From JAIYDJ01 sp031400505 (GTDB lineage Bacteria; Pseudomonadota; Alphaproteobacteria; Rhodobacterales; Rhodobacteraceae): a stretch of 64,000 nt of DNA. The stretch's first letter is position 1. Each line of letters starts with the position of its first letter. This document shows positions 8,015 through 16,539 of the stretch, in pieces. Under the pieces are notes generated by a model that had not been told where the DNA came from, ran no database searches, and was given only the letters and a program-made list of their open reading frames with translations. A program made the translations under genes and the position numbers. The DNA lies in assembly GCA_031400505.1 (NCBI GenBank), contig JANNPZ010000006.1, positions 1 through 64,000 on the forward strand. Reading direction: 5' to 3'.

Positions 8015-9535
8015 TCAGAACCCCACGTCTTCACGGCCGTTTTGCCAGGCTTGGGCCAGGTTCGAAAATCGGGTGAATCGGCCTTCGAAGGCGAGTTCTA
8101 CGGTGCCGATCGGTCCGTGACGTTGTTTGCCGATGATGACTTCGGCTTTGCCCCCACATTTCTGGAGCTTGTCTGCCCATGCGTTGTACTTGGACTGTCC
8201 GTCCTTGCTGTCATCGTGTTCTGAAGGCTTTTCGCGCTCGACGTAGTATTCCTCCCGGAAGACGAACATCACCACATCCGCGTCCTGTTCGATCGAGCCT
8301 GACTCGCGCAGATCGCTGAGTTGCGGGCGCTTGTCTTCACGGCTCTCGACTTGCCGCGAGAGCTGCGACAATGCGATGACCGGGATGTTCAACTCCTTTG
8401 CGATGGCCTTCAGCCCTTGAGTGATTTCAGAGACTTCCTGCACGCGGTTTTCCTTTGAAGACCCCTTGAGCAACTGAAGGTAGTCGATGATCAGGACATC
8501 CAACCCATGGGTGCGTTTCAATCGCCGCGCCCTGGCAGCAACCTGGTTTATCGGCAAGGCCGGCGTGTCGTCGATGTAGAGAGGGCATGACTCCAGGTCT
8601 TTCGCCGCTTCGATGAACTTTCGCATTTGATCGTCGGTCAAGTCGCCTCGGCGAATGAGTTCCGATGGGACTTCGGATGCCTCCGACAAGACGCGTGACG
8701 CCAATTGTTCCGAACTCATCTCCAGCGAGAAGAAGCCGACAATTCCCCCTTCGACCGAACCTTCGGTGCCATCCGGAAGGCGACCATGCTTGTGGGCTTT
8801 CGCAACATTGAACGCAATGTTGGTGGCCAGTGACGTCTTGCCCATCGACGGCCGGCCGGCGAGGATCAGAAGGTCGGAAGGGTGAAGACCGCCGAGTTTT
8901 TTGTCGAGGTCGATCAGACCGGTCGAAATTCCTGCCAGACCGCCGCCACGCTGATGGGCCGCGTTGGCCATGTTGACGGAATCAAGTGCTGCTTTCAGGA
9001 ACGACTGGAAACCGCGTTCCGCCGAACCCTGCTCGGCGAGCTTGTAAAGCCGCTGTTCGGCCTCGATGATCTGGTCTTTCGGCTCATTTTCGATTTCTAC
9101 CTTTGCAGCGGCAGATGCGATGTCACGCCCAAGGCTGATAAGTTCCCGTCGCACCGCGAGGTCATAAATCATCTGGGCATAGTCGCGCGCGGCATAGGCA
9201 GAAATCGCAGCCCCGGCGAGGCGCACCATATACGCCGGGCCGCCGAGTTCCTTGAGCCCCGCATCGTCTTCGAAAAACGGCTTCAGCGTAACAGGAGAAG
9301 CAAGGGCATTCTTCACGATACGGGCCGCGGCGCGTTCAAAGATGCGCTGGTGCACGGGGTCGAAGAAATGCACAGGCTTCACAACCGAGGAAATCCGGTC
9401 GTAGACGTCGTTGTTGGTCAGGATGGCGCCCAGTAGCTGTTGTTCGGCCTCGATGTTGTGGGGCAACGTGTCAGGCTCGGGGGACAGGGCAGGCATGCCC
9501 GGAATGATTGTGCGCAGCGTTGCGATCTCGTTCAT
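8015..9535 (-). CDS. dnaB: replicative DNA helicase DnaB
   Basis: The 506-residue protein starts MNEIATLRTI, with 'PHNIEAEQQLLGAIL' (N-terminal primase-interacting domain, about 26-40), a linker, and the RecA-like helicase core. Walker A GRPSMGKTS lies at 227-235 and 'LDVLIIDYLQLLKG' is the Walker B region. 'LSQLSRQVESREDKRPQLSDLRESGSIEQDADVV' is the arginine-finger region typical of DnaB. No intein is visible. The frame is open 48 codons upstream, but DnaB homology and the ATG at 9535 fix the start. It unwinds DNA at the replication fork. The 252-bp leader contains a 7-bp inverted repeat. Confidence 0.96.
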   Translation of the reverse strand: MNEIATLRTIIPGMPALSPEPDTLPHNIEAEQQLLGAILTNNDVYDRISSVVKPVHFFDPVHQRIFERAAARIVKNALASPVTLKPFFEDDAGLKELGGPAYMVRLAGAAISAYAARDYAQMIYDLAVRRELISLGRDIASAAAKVEIENEPKDQIIEAEQRLYKLAEQGSAERGFQSFLKAALDSVNMANAAHQRGGGLAGISTGLIDLDKKLGGLHPSDLLILAGRPSMGKTSLATNIAFNVAKAHKHGRLPDGTEGSVEGGIVGFFSLEMSSEQLASRVLSEASEVPSELIRRGDLTDDQMRKFIEAAKDLESCPLYIDDTPALPINQVAARARRLKRTHGLDVLIIDYLQLLKGSSKENRVQEVSEITQGLKAIAKELNIPVIALSQLSRQVESREDKRPQLSDLRESGSIEQDADVVMFVFREEYYVEREKPSEHDDSKDGQSKYNAWADKLQKCGGKAEVIIGKQRHGPIGTVELAFEGRFTRFSNLAQAWQNGREDVGF

Positions 9536-9684
9536 GGCGTGGCGTCCTGCGATTGGCCCGGCGTCGGCGACCGGAAGTTGGTAGTCTTGGGTGCCCGATC
9601 TGACCGGATGCCGCAAGTCCTGCGAAAGTCTGGGGATAAGGCGGTCGAGGCTCGGTTTTGCGCTGGGGTATCCTACCACATCTT

Positions 9685-9708
9685 GTAGAAAGACGAGAGA
9701 ATTTCTAC
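9685..9708. promoter_or_regulatory. GTAGAAA/TTTCTAC dyad in the dnaB leader
   Basis: GTAGAAA (9685-9691) and TTTCTAC (9702-9708) form a perfect 7-bp inverted repeat with a 10-nt spacer, about 150 bp before the dnaB start and after the pyrE stop. Centre-to-centre spacing of 17 bp suits a dimeric regulator or an RNA stem. No known motif is matched. Confidence 0.35.
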
Positions 9709-9787
9709 CTCCGGAACGATTCGGAACCGGGTTTTCCCCAAAGTGCCCCCATCTGCGTCCACAGGATTTTAACAGATTGACGCAAGG

Positions 9788-10468
9788 TCAACGGGCGGCG
9801 CGCAACGCCTGCCAGGACCGGGGGTCATGCAGAAAGCTCTCAACTTCCGTCAATGTTGCGGCATCGAAGGATCCTTGTGCGCGGGCTTCGGCCAGCACGT
9901 CCCACCACGTGCAAAGATGATGCAGGGCGATGCCATGATCTGCCAGCCGCTGCTCGGTTTCCGGAAAAATGCCGTAATAGAAGATCACCGCCGTGTGCGC
10001 GCAGATTGCACCCGTTTCCCGGATTGCGTCCACAAAGGACAACTTGCTGCCGCCGTCGGTGGCCAGGTCTTCAACCAGCAACACCCGCTGACCATGGGTC
10101 ATGGCCCCCTCGATCCGGGCGTTTCGGCCGTGGCCCTTGGGCTTCTTGCGCACATATGTCATCGGCAAAGCCAACCGTTCGGCGACGAGGGCGGCAAAAG
10201 GAATGCCGGCCGTCTCGCCACCGGCGATATTGTCGAACGCTTCGAAACCCGCGTTGCGGATCACGGTCATCGTCAGAAAATCCATCAACGCTGCGCGGAT
10301 GCGGGGATAAGAGATCAGTTTGCGGCAATCGATGTAAGTCGGCGATGGCAATCCGGATGCCAGCACGAACGGCGTCTCGGCGTTGAAATGCACAGCCTGA
10401 ATTTCAAGCAGCGCGCGCGCGGTCAGGCGGGCAATTTCGGCGGCTGGAGGAAAGCTTGAGGGCATCAT
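9788..10468 (-). CDS. pyrE: orotate phosphoribosyltransferase
   Basis: PyrE transfers phosphoribose from PRPP to orotate, giving OMP. The 226-residue protein contains 'FVLASGLPSPTYIDCRKLISYPRIR' and the PRPP loop 'RVLLVEDLATDGGSKL'. Three ATGs lie close together (10477, 10468, 10465). AAAGG abuts the first but stands 9 nt before the second, so 10468 is preferred. The product is slightly longer than enterobacterial PyrE, as is common in alphaproteobacteria. It follows pyrC with a 107-bp gap that holds a dispersed repeat, so the two probably form a pyrimidine operon. Confidence 0.94.
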   Translation of the reverse strand: MMPSSFPPAAEIARLTARALLEIQAVHFNAETPFVLASGLPSPTYIDCRKLISYPRIRAALMDFLTMTVIRNAGFEAFDNIAGGETAGIPFAALVAERLALPMTYVRKKPKGHGRNARIEGAMTHGQRVLLVEDLATDGGSKLSFVDAIRETGAICAHTAVIFYYGIFPETEQRLADHGIALHHLCTWWDVLAEARAQGSFDAATLTEVESFLHDPRSWQALRAAR

Positions 10469-10490
10469 CGACGGCATCCTTTGTTCTGCG

Positions 10491-10525
10491 GCTTTCAGCT
10501 TGGTTCAAATATCCCCCGCGGAGCG
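10491..10525 (-). repeat. dispersed GGGATATTTG-type intergenic repeat, copy 2
   Basis: On the minus strand, a C/G-rich block GCTCCGCGG is followed by GGGATATTTGAACCAAGCTGAA. The tail CCAAG-TGAA matches that of the copy at 35741-35786. It lies between pyrC and pyrE and is transcribed in the same orientation as the operon. Confidence 0.5.
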
Positions 10526-10575
10526 TCCTGCCCATCCGGCAAGCGCCTTGGGCGGATCGTCGAGACAAGCCTAGA

Positions 10576-11616
10576 TCAGGCTTCGACATGCCAATGCACG
10601 GGAAAGCCGGGGTTGAATACGGTGACAGGGCCGGCTTCGGTCAGGATTTTTTCCGGGAAAGACTGCGGGTGGTCATGTTTTGTCAAAGTCAGACAAGCGT
10701 CGGTCACAGGCAACCGATAGAAACCTGCCCCGTGAAGGCTGGTAAACCCTTCAAGGCAAGCAAGTTTGCCCTGTTCGTCAAAGATATGGGCCAACAAGGC
10801 AATTGCGTTGGTCGCCGTGAAACAGCCGGCACAGCCGCAGGCCTGCTCTTTGGCCGCATCCACATGCGGGGCGCTGTCGGTGCCCAGAAAAAACTGCCGC
10901 TCGCCACTTGTTGCAGCTTCGATCAGGGCCTGACGCTGGGTTTCGCGTTTGGCAACAGGCAGGCAGTAGTAATGCGGTCGAATGCCGCCTGCCAGCAAAT
11001 GGTTGCGGTTCAGGATCAGGTGGTGTGGCGTGATTGTGGCTGCGGTTTTCGCGTCCTGCGCGCGGATCCAATCGACGGAATGCGCGGTCGTGATATGCTC
11101 CATCACGATGCGCAAATCGGGATGGGTTTGGCGCAAGGGGGCAAGCACGCTGTCGACAAACACGGCCTCGCGGTCGAAAATGTCTACCGATGGTGTTATC
11201 ACTTCGCCATGCACGCAGAGCGGCAGGTCGATTTCGGCCATCCGGTCAAGGACAGCGCGCACACGGGCCAGGTCATGCACACCGGCGTGGGAATTGGTGG
11301 TGGCACCTGCGGGATAAAGCTTGACTGCCCGGACCAACCCGGCCTTTGCCGCGGCGGCCACATCCTCGGGATCAGTGTCTTCGGTCAGGTATAGCGTCAT
11401 CAGCGGCACAAAGCTTGATCCCTCTGGCCGGGCCGCCAGAATGCGCGCATGATAGGAAGATGCCTGTGCTGCGGTGACCACCGGCGGCACGAGGTTGGGC
11501 ATCACCAGGGCGCGGGCGAAATGACGCGCCGTTTCAGGCAGCACGCCCCGCAGCATCGCGCCATCACGCAGATGCAGGTGCATGTCGTCGGGAAGGCGGA
11601 TCGTCAGTCTGGTCAT
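10576..11616 (-). CDS. pyrC: dihydroorotase (homodimeric type, PyrC)
   Basis: A zinc hydrolase closing carbamoyl-aspartate to dihydroorotate. The 346-residue protein carries the metal motif DDMHLHLRDG near residue 15 and 'LYPAGATTNSHAGV', whose Lys is the carboxylated metal bridge in the family. 'FFLGTDSAPH' is the metal/catalytic Asp loop. Length and motifs match the E. coli-type PyrC class rather than the multifunctional class. The ATG at 11616 is chosen over the TTG one codon upstream. It leads a pyrC-pyrE pair. Confidence 0.94.
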   Translation of the reverse strand: MTRLTIRLPDDMHLHLRDGAMLRGVLPETARHFARALVMPNLVPPVVTAAQASSYHARILAARPEGSSFVPLMTLYLTEDTDPEDVAAAAKAGLVRAVKLYPAGATTNSHAGVHDLARVRAVLDRMAEIDLPLCVHGEVITPSVDIFDREAVFVDSVLAPLRQTHPDLRIVMEHITTAHSVDWIRAQDAKTAATITPHHLILNRNHLLAGGIRPHYYCLPVAKRETQRQALIEAATSGERQFFLGTDSAPHVDAAKEQACGCAGCFTATNAIALLAHIFDEQGKLACLEGFTSLHGAGFYRLPVTDACLTLTKHDHPQSFPEKILTEAGPVTVFNPGFPVHWHVEA

Positions 11617-11820
11617 CAACGCCGGTTAGCCTATCAAGAGTAGCTTTTCCAGATGCGAAAGCGGGATGGGGCCGATCCTGGCTGGACGAAAGCACCCCGA
11701 TCGGCAAAATTGGCAGTTGCAAGCATGGGGGTGGCGATGCGGCGGTGTTCAAGCAAGCGAAACTGGCGGTGGCGTCCAGTCGACACCGGGACGTCGGGCG
11801 TTGGCGTTTGCCTGCGGGTC

Positions 11821-12225
11821 ATGGGTCTGTGCAGGAAACAACTGATGCTGATCATTCTGGCAACCTTCGCCGGCCCGGCGGCAGCCCAGCAGGTTGACTG
11901 CGCGAATGCAGTTGCCCAGGTCGAATTGAACTTCTGCGCCGAGCGGAATTTTCAGGCGGCCGATGACGATCTGAACCTTGCTTACAAGATGGCGCGCGAG
12001 ATGATGCGGCGGATAGATGCCGATTTGCCTGCGACCCAACGCGGCGCTGAAGTGGCCTTGCGTGACGGACAGCGCGCCTGGATCACCTTTCGCGATCAGG
12101 CCTGCCTGGCAGAGGCTTATATCTGGGCCGGCGGTTCCGGACAGCCCTTGGCATATTCCGGATGCAAGGCCCGGCTTACGCGGCAAAGGGCGGTGGATCT
12201 GTGGGAGATCGGTCGCGGTTATTAG
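11821..12225 (+). CDS. small secreted LprI/DUF1311-family protein
   Basis: A 134-residue protein with a signal peptide (MGLCRKQLMLIILATFAGPAAAQ). It is followed by a Cys-containing domain 'DCANAVAQVELNFCAERNFQAADDDLNLAYKMAREMM...LRDGQRAWITFRDQACLAEA'. The pattern with paired Cys and 'QRAWI-FRD-AC' is that of the lysozyme-inhibitor LprI / DUF1311 family, whose members are periplasmic and often of unproven function. The frame is open back to 11653, but the signal peptide supports 11821 (or 11845). It is divergent from pyrC and convergent with the next gene, whose stop is 8 bp away. Confidence 0.75.
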   Translation: MGLCRKQLMLIILATFAGPAAAQQVDCANAVAQVELNFCAERNFQAADDDLNLAYKMAREMMRRIDADLPATQRGAEVALRDGQRAWITFRDQACLAEAYIWAGGSGQPLAYSGCKARLTRQRAVDLWEIGRGY

Positions 12226-12232
12226 CGTCCGG

Positions 12233-13138
12233 TCAGGACGTGATCTCGGCAAGCCGCTTTCGGAACCGCGGTGCATTGAGGCGGCCAACAACGGATCGGC
12301 AGATCATCGCCTCGTGCTTGACGCGGCCCGCAGTTGCGCTGCGTTGCAAAATCGCCCGCAAATAGGGGCCAAAGTCGCGCCGCTTGCGCCAGGCCGAAGC
12401 CCAAAGTGCAGGGGTCAACTGATCTTCGATCGCAGCCTCGATCAACCCGTCAAGCACACCCATATGCGCCAGTGCCCAATCGAGCCGATCGCCCAGCAGT
12501 CGCGCGGCCAGCTGCGTCACATAGGGTGCGTGAAACAGGGCTGCATGCATTGCATCCAGCGCACTGGTCGGGTCGTGCAGCACAAAGACCTTGCCCGCGC
12601 CTTCGATCATGTCGGGCGCATAACCATAGCGGCTGGTAAAATTCAGCCGGCGCGCCGCGACATCCCTGTGGTCCCACCCGGCGATCGCAGGATCGAGCGT
12701 CGCACGCGGGTTGACCAGAAGAACGGACGCGCCCGGCGCGGTCACTGAAAATGCCGCCGCCGCATATCCGCCCATGCCCGCGCCATAAAACAGCACGCGG
12801 TCGAAATCCTCAAAGAACGCATCATCCACCAGCCGGTCGAAATAGCCATAGACGGCCGGATCGCGGTACCATGTGTTGCCATCGGCGATCAGGCACAGAT
12901 GCGACCAGCCGTGCCGTGCTGCAATGCCGTGCGCCACTGGCAGCGCGCCAGGCCGTGCGCGGACCTGATCGACGGTTTCAAAACTGACGAGCAGGGTCGG
13001 GGCCTCATCCACGAACAGGGCCCAGTGGCGCGGGCCAATGGTTTGCAGGTACCCTTTGTCTTCGCCAATCGCATCAAGCCGGGCAAGCCAGTCTTCTTTG
13101 GTTACAGGTGCGGTTTCATTCAGGACGGTGTCGGACAT
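12233..13138 (-). CDS. conserved alphaproteobacterial protein with hydrolase-like fold, function unknown
   Basis: A 301-residue soluble protein. The stretch 'RVLFYGAGMGGYAAAAFSVTAPGASVLLVNP' (about 115-145) looks like the strand-elbow-helix of an alpha/beta hydrolase. However, the elbow is G-A-G-M-G, so the nucleophilic Ser of G-x-S-x-G is missing. As I recall, similar roseobacter proteins have been labelled 'phosphoadenosine phosphosulfate reductase', but no PAPS-reductase motif (ECGIH, CC/CxxC) is present. It lies next to a glycosyltransferase on the same strand, 173 bp downstream of it. The upstream region near 13170-13190 is AT-rich and may hold its promoter. ATG at 13138. Confidence 0.6.
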   Translation of the reverse strand: MSDTVLNETAPVTKEDWLARLDAIGEDKGYLQTIGPRHWALFVDEAPTLLVSFETVDQVRARPGALPVAHGIAARHGWSHLCLIADGNTWYRDPAVYGYFDRLVDDAFFEDFDRVLFYGAGMGGYAAAAFSVTAPGASVLLVNPRATLDPAIAGWDHRDVAARRLNFTSRYGYAPDMIEGAGKVFVLHDPTSALDAMHAALFHAPYVTQLAARLLGDRLDWALAHMGVLDGLIEAAIEDQLTPALWASAWRKRRDFGPYLRAILQRSATAGRVKHEAMICRSVVGRLNAPRFRKRLAEITS

Positions 13139-13311
13139 TGGACTTCTCTGTTGCAGGCAATTTGCACAATGCGCCTAAAATATTAATTTTTGCATTCGCA
13201 CCACCATGCATCTTCGGGCAAATGCAGGTGGCAAACAAGAAAATACGGTGCTGGATTACTTGTCCGCCGGGGAAAGTCTGCCCGGATTGTTTCGCGCCAC
13301 CAAGGATCGGG

Positions 13312-14337
13312 TCACGTGTGGCGGGGGATGTGACGCAGAAGGCGGGCCGCGGTGTGCGGCGTCAGCGCGTTAGAGGCCGGGCACATCAACAGCCGGCCGA
13401 AAAGGGCGCGCCATGGCTCTTTGGTCATCAGAAAGGCAAAACGGGCATGGCGCCATTCGACCGACTTTGCGTGCAATTCTGCAAGCATTGCGTCGGCACG
13501 ATAGGCGTCCCGTTGTGCATCGCTGTTCAGGGACAGGATCGTTCTGTCGGTCACCGCGTCAAAGTTGCGATCCACCCAATAGCCCATGTCAAAGGGCGCA
13601 CTGTCGCGATTGGCCCGGCCTCTGTCACATTTGACGACATAGCTTTCCGCCGCCCCCAACGCATAGTGGTTCAATTGCACAAGTTCGCAGGTGTCATGCC
13701 GGTAGTCTGCGATGATCCCAGTTGTATGCAGCCGTTCGGGCAGTGTCCTGCCTGATCCGTCGCACCAGAGCTGGCTGGCAAGTCGATGGGGGTCAGGACT
13801 GCGCGGCCGATGGACACCAAGCTTGCGATAGGTTCCATCGTTGCGAAACAGCGTCTTGAAGAGTTGCGCCCGCCAAGGCCAGGCCAAAGTCGCGGGTGCG
13901 CAGCGGGTGAATTGCCTGGTAACGGGTTGATCGACATATTCGATCACGCCGGCATTTCCGAACATCCGCCAGGTCAGCGGGATGGCCGTCGCCTGCGGCA
14001 GGGTTGCCAGCAAGGCAGACAAGGTGCGGTTTCCCGTATGAATGTTCACATATTCGTCGATGTCACAGACCAGAATCCAGTCGGCTTCGCGCACCAGCGG
14101 GTGACGATCGGCGGTTTTCAGGGCGGACCATTGCGGGCCTTCGGGTGCCTCGCTGTCGTTGCGCAGATGTGTCAGTTCGCCCATCGCCGCGAGCCTGTCC
14201 AGCATCGCACCGGTGCCGTCGCTGCAATCGTTGGAAAAAACCAGAAAGTCGGTAAAGCCGCAGGCACGGTGGTGCGCCAGCCAGTCCAACAGGAAGGCCG
14301 CCTCGTTCTTGACTGTCAGGATCGCAAGTGCCCGCAT
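13312..14337 (-). CDS. glycosyltransferase family 2-like protein
   Basis: A 341-residue protein starting 'MRALAILTVKNEAAFLLDWLAHHRACGFTDFLVFSNDCSDGT', the N-terminus of the GT2-like (Glyco_tranf_2_4) group. The metal-binding DxD occurs at Asp92-Asp94 (CDIDEY). No membrane segment is seen, so it is probably cytosolic, acting on a polysaccharide or glycan precursor; the substrate is unknown. The frame continues 55 codons upstream through a 15-bp tandem repeat, but those residues are low-complexity Arg/Trp and not family-like. The ATG at 14337 is therefore chosen. Confidence 0.8.
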   Translation of the reverse strand: MRALAILTVKNEAAFLLDWLAHHRACGFTDFLVFSNDCSDGTGAMLDRLAAMGELTHLRNDSEAPEGPQWSALKTADRHPLVREADWILVCDIDEYVNIHTGNRTLSALLATLPQATAIPLTWRMFGNAGVIEYVDQPVTRQFTRCAPATLAWPWRAQLFKTLFRNDGTYRKLGVHRPRSPDPHRLASQLWCDGSGRTLPERLHTTGIIADYRHDTCELVQLNHYALGAAESYVVKCDRGRANRDSAPFDMGYWVDRNFDAVTDRTILSLNSDAQRDAYRADAMLAELHAKSVEWRHARFAFLMTKEPWRALFGRLLMCPASNALTPHTAARLLRHIPRHT

Positions 14338-14368
14338 GATCTGCCCCCGGAAACAAGGCGTAGCGGCG

Positions 14369-14406
14369 CATCGGCGCACTGTCCATCGGCGCACTGTCCA
14401 TCGGCG
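14369..14406. repeat. 15-bp tandem repeat, 2.5 copies
   Basis: The unit CATCGGCGCACTGTC occurs at 14369-14383 and 14384-14398, followed by CATCGGCG. It lies 32 bp upstream of the glycosyltransferase start (14337), in the divergent region shared with the OmpA-family gene. It could be slippage sequence or a tandem protein-binding site. Confidence 0.7.
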
Positions 14407-14614
14407 GCTTCGGGGGCGCTGCAGAATGCGTGACCGGCAGGCTGGACGACACTCGGTCAAGGCTCGGCGACAACATGCCCAGGCAAGTGCGTCTCTTTGC
14501 ATGTGTTATCGCATAGCAACAAGACTTCGACCAAACGTTGAACCCGAGACCCCGCATGTTCCAGTAGTGCGATTCGGGTCCTGGTGTAGTCAGACGCCCT
14601 GAAAGGAACTATCC

Positions 14615-16339
14615 ATGAAGCGACTGCTTACGACGACCACGGCGCTGTCCGTGGCGCTGGCCTTTACGCCGCCGATGCCGCTGAGAGCCCAGTCTCTGGC
14701 CGAAGACGGCAAAGTCGTGGCGGCAGACGGCACGGTATTGTGCGATCCTGCAACGGCGGGGGTCTGCGATCTTGAAGCGATCAAGGCCGAGGCTGCCGCC
14801 GCCGTCGCGCAGGCCGAGGCTGACGCTGCAGCCGCCGCACAGGCCGAGGCTGCCGCTGCAGCCGCCGCACAGGCCGAGGCTGACGCAGCAGCAGCCGCAC
14901 AGGCCGAGGCTGACGCTGCAGCCGCCGCGCAGGCCGAGGCTGACGCCGCCGCACAGGCCGAGGCTGACGCAGCTGCCGCTGCACAGGCCGAGGCTGACGC
15001 AGCTGCCGATGCTGACGCGGCTGCCGCTGCACAGGCAGAGGCTGACGCTGCTGCCGCCGCACTTGCTGCCAGCGATGCCGCGTCCGCAGCTGCTGCGCAA
15101 GCGGCCGCGGATGCCGCCGCCGTTCTCGCAACCGAAACCGTCCCGGATGTGCCGGTGGAAACGCTGGCGCCCGCAGAAACGGCGGTCCTGGGTCTGACGA
15201 CTGCCCTGCAAGAACCCGCTGCAACCGAGGGTGCGACAGAGCTTGCAGCGCCGATCGCCGAGGCTGCCGCAGCAAGTGCCGCGCCGCCGCCCGATGGCAC
15301 GCAACCGTCCGATATTGCGGCGCCCTCCGACGCAGTCGTGACCACGCAGACCATAAGTGATGCCGATGCCAGATCCTCGTCCGAAGAGTTTACCGAAGCC
15401 CCGGTCGCGGTCGGCGACGGCAAGAAGTCTGGACTTTCCGATCTTGAAAAGGTCGGCCTTGTCGCCTTGGGTGCGCTGGTTGTCGGGGCCGTTATCAACG
15501 AAAACAACAAGAAGAACCGGCAAGAAGTCGTGTCGAACAGCGGCGACCGGGTTGTGGTGAAGCGCCCGGATGGCACCTATCAGATCTACAAGGACGACGA
15601 CGCCATCCTGCGGCGGCCAGGATCGAAGGTCCGCACCGAAACCTATAATGACGGCTCGACCCGAACCATCGTGCAACGCGACAATGGCACGCAGATCGTG
15701 ACGGTTCGCGATGCCTCGGGCCGGGTGCTGCGCCGTGCAAACTATGACAGCGCGGGCCGCGAACTGGTGCTGTTCGACGATTTGCAACCCGAGCGCCCGA
15801 TCATCGTGACCGACTTGCCACGCGCCCGGCCGGGGCGGCTGACCATCTTGACCAATGACGAGAATGCAGCGTTGAAGGCGCGGCTGGCGGCGCGCGAAGC
15901 AGCAGAGATCGGCCGCAGTTTCAGTTTGCGCCAGATCCGCGAGATTGCGCCTGTTCGCGATCTGGCAGCGACGATTGATGTCGACAGTATCACGTTTGAC
16001 AGCGGATCCTCGGCGATCAAGGCCAGCGAGGCGGAAAAGCTTGCCGATCTGGGTGGTCTTATCACCGAACTGATTGACGCCAATCCCGGAGAGGTTTTTC
16101 TGATCGAGGGTCACACCGATGCGGTCGGCGGGGGCGGTGCCAACCTTGCCCTGTCAGACCGGCGTGCCGAATCGGTGGCGCTTGCCTTGACCGAATACTT
16201 CGATGTGCCGCCGGAAAACCTCTTGGTTCAGGGTTATGGCGAAAAGGAACTTCGGATCGACACGCAGGGCGACGAACGCGCAAACCGCCGGGTCGCGGTG
16301 CGCATTATAACGCCGCTGTTGAGCGTGGCGTCGAAGTAG
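14615..16339 (+). CDS. OmpA-family outer-membrane/periplasmic protein with Ala-rich repeat region
   Basis: The 574-residue protein has a signal peptide (MKRLLTTTTALSVALAFTPP...AQS). An Ala-rich helical region of decapeptide repeats QAEADAAAAA follows at about residues 66-149. Next come an acidic Pro/Ala linker, a hydrophobic segment at about 275-292 (VGLVALGALVVGAVI), and a basic domain with 'RIVQRDNGTQIVTVRD'-like YD-type repeats. The C-terminal OmpA peptidoglycan-binding domain is at about 450-565 ('ITFDSGSSAIK...LIEGHTDAVGG...LSDRRAESV...GYGEKEL...ERANRRVAVRI'). The repeat region resembles the TolA stalk, so the protein probably spans from membrane to peptidoglycan. GAAAGGAAC precedes the ATG at 14615. 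A perfect hairpin follows the stop. Confidence 0.85.
   Translation: MKRLLTTTTALSVALAFTPPMPLRAQSLAEDGKVVAADGTVLCDPATAGVCDLEAIKAEAAAAVAQAEADAAAAAQAEAAAAAAAQAEADAAAAAQAEADAAAAAQAEADAAAQAEADAAAAAQAEADAAADADAAAAAQAEADAAAAALAASDAASAAAAQAAADAAAVLATETVPDVPVETLAPAETAVLGLTTALQEPAATEGATELAAPIAEAAAASAAPPPDGTQPSDIAAPSDAVVTTQTISDADARSSSEEFTEAPVAVGDGKKSGLSDLEKVGLVALGALVVGAVINENNKKNRQEVVSNSGDRVVVKRPDGTYQIYKDDDAILRRPGSKVRTETYNDGSTRTIVQRDNGTQIVTVRDASGRVLRRANYDSAGRELVLFDDLQPERPIIVTDLPRARPGRLTILTNDENAALKARLAAREAAEIGRSFSLRQIREIAPVRDLAATIDVDSITFDSGSSAIKASEAEKLADLGGLITELIDANPGEVFLIEGHTDAVGGGGANLALSDRRAESVALALTEYFDVPPENLLVQGYGEKELRIDTQGDERANRRVAVRIITPLLSVASK
14810..15061 (+). repeat. 30-bp coding minisatellite (QAEADAAAAA repeats)
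   Basis: There are eight tandem copies of a roughly 30-bp unit. The encoded copies are QAEADAAAAA five times, QAEAAAAAAA once, one shortened to 8 residues, and one expanded to 16 (QAEADAAADADAAAAA). The in-frame length changes are as expected of slippage or unequal crossover. The DNA repeat also creates long open frames on the other strand, which are shadows. Confidence 0.85.
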
Positions 16340-16343
16340 GTCT

Positions 16344-16374
16344 GCAACCGGCCAGCCGTTGGCGGGCCGGTTGC
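16344..16374 (+). terminator. hairpin after the OmpA-family gene
   Basis: GCAACCGGCC (16344-16353) pairs perfectly with GGCCGGTTGC (16365-16374) around an 11-nt loop, 4 bp after the stop codon. No T-run follows, so termination strength is uncertain. Confidence 0.6.
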
Positions 16375-16539
16375 GCCATCTGCCGGGTCGACAGAGGGTC
16401 AGGTTGGCGGGGCTTGGCCTTGTGTTGCATCGGCTCGCCGGACCGCACTGCGGGTGTCGCGCGACCCCGACCGGGGGATTCTGTCCCCTTGTTCCAGCGC
16501 CTGCGTTGCGACCAACATTGGGGCGAAGGACTGGCTTTG

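Noticed and set aside
9710..9740. GAAC-N6-GAAC in the dnaB leader as an SOS box
   Set aside because: Spacing is six, not the seven required by the alphaproteobacterial LexA motif.
12233..13138. Phosphoadenosine phosphosulfate reductase
   Set aside because: No PAPS-reductase motifs are present; the true APS reductase is cysH at 22021-22770.
14590..16114. Long minus-strand open frames opposite the OmpA-family gene (up to 501 codons)
   Set aside because: They arise from the repetitive GC-rich coding minisatellite, are low-complexity Ser/Ala or Gly/Cys, and lack a ribosome site and any family.
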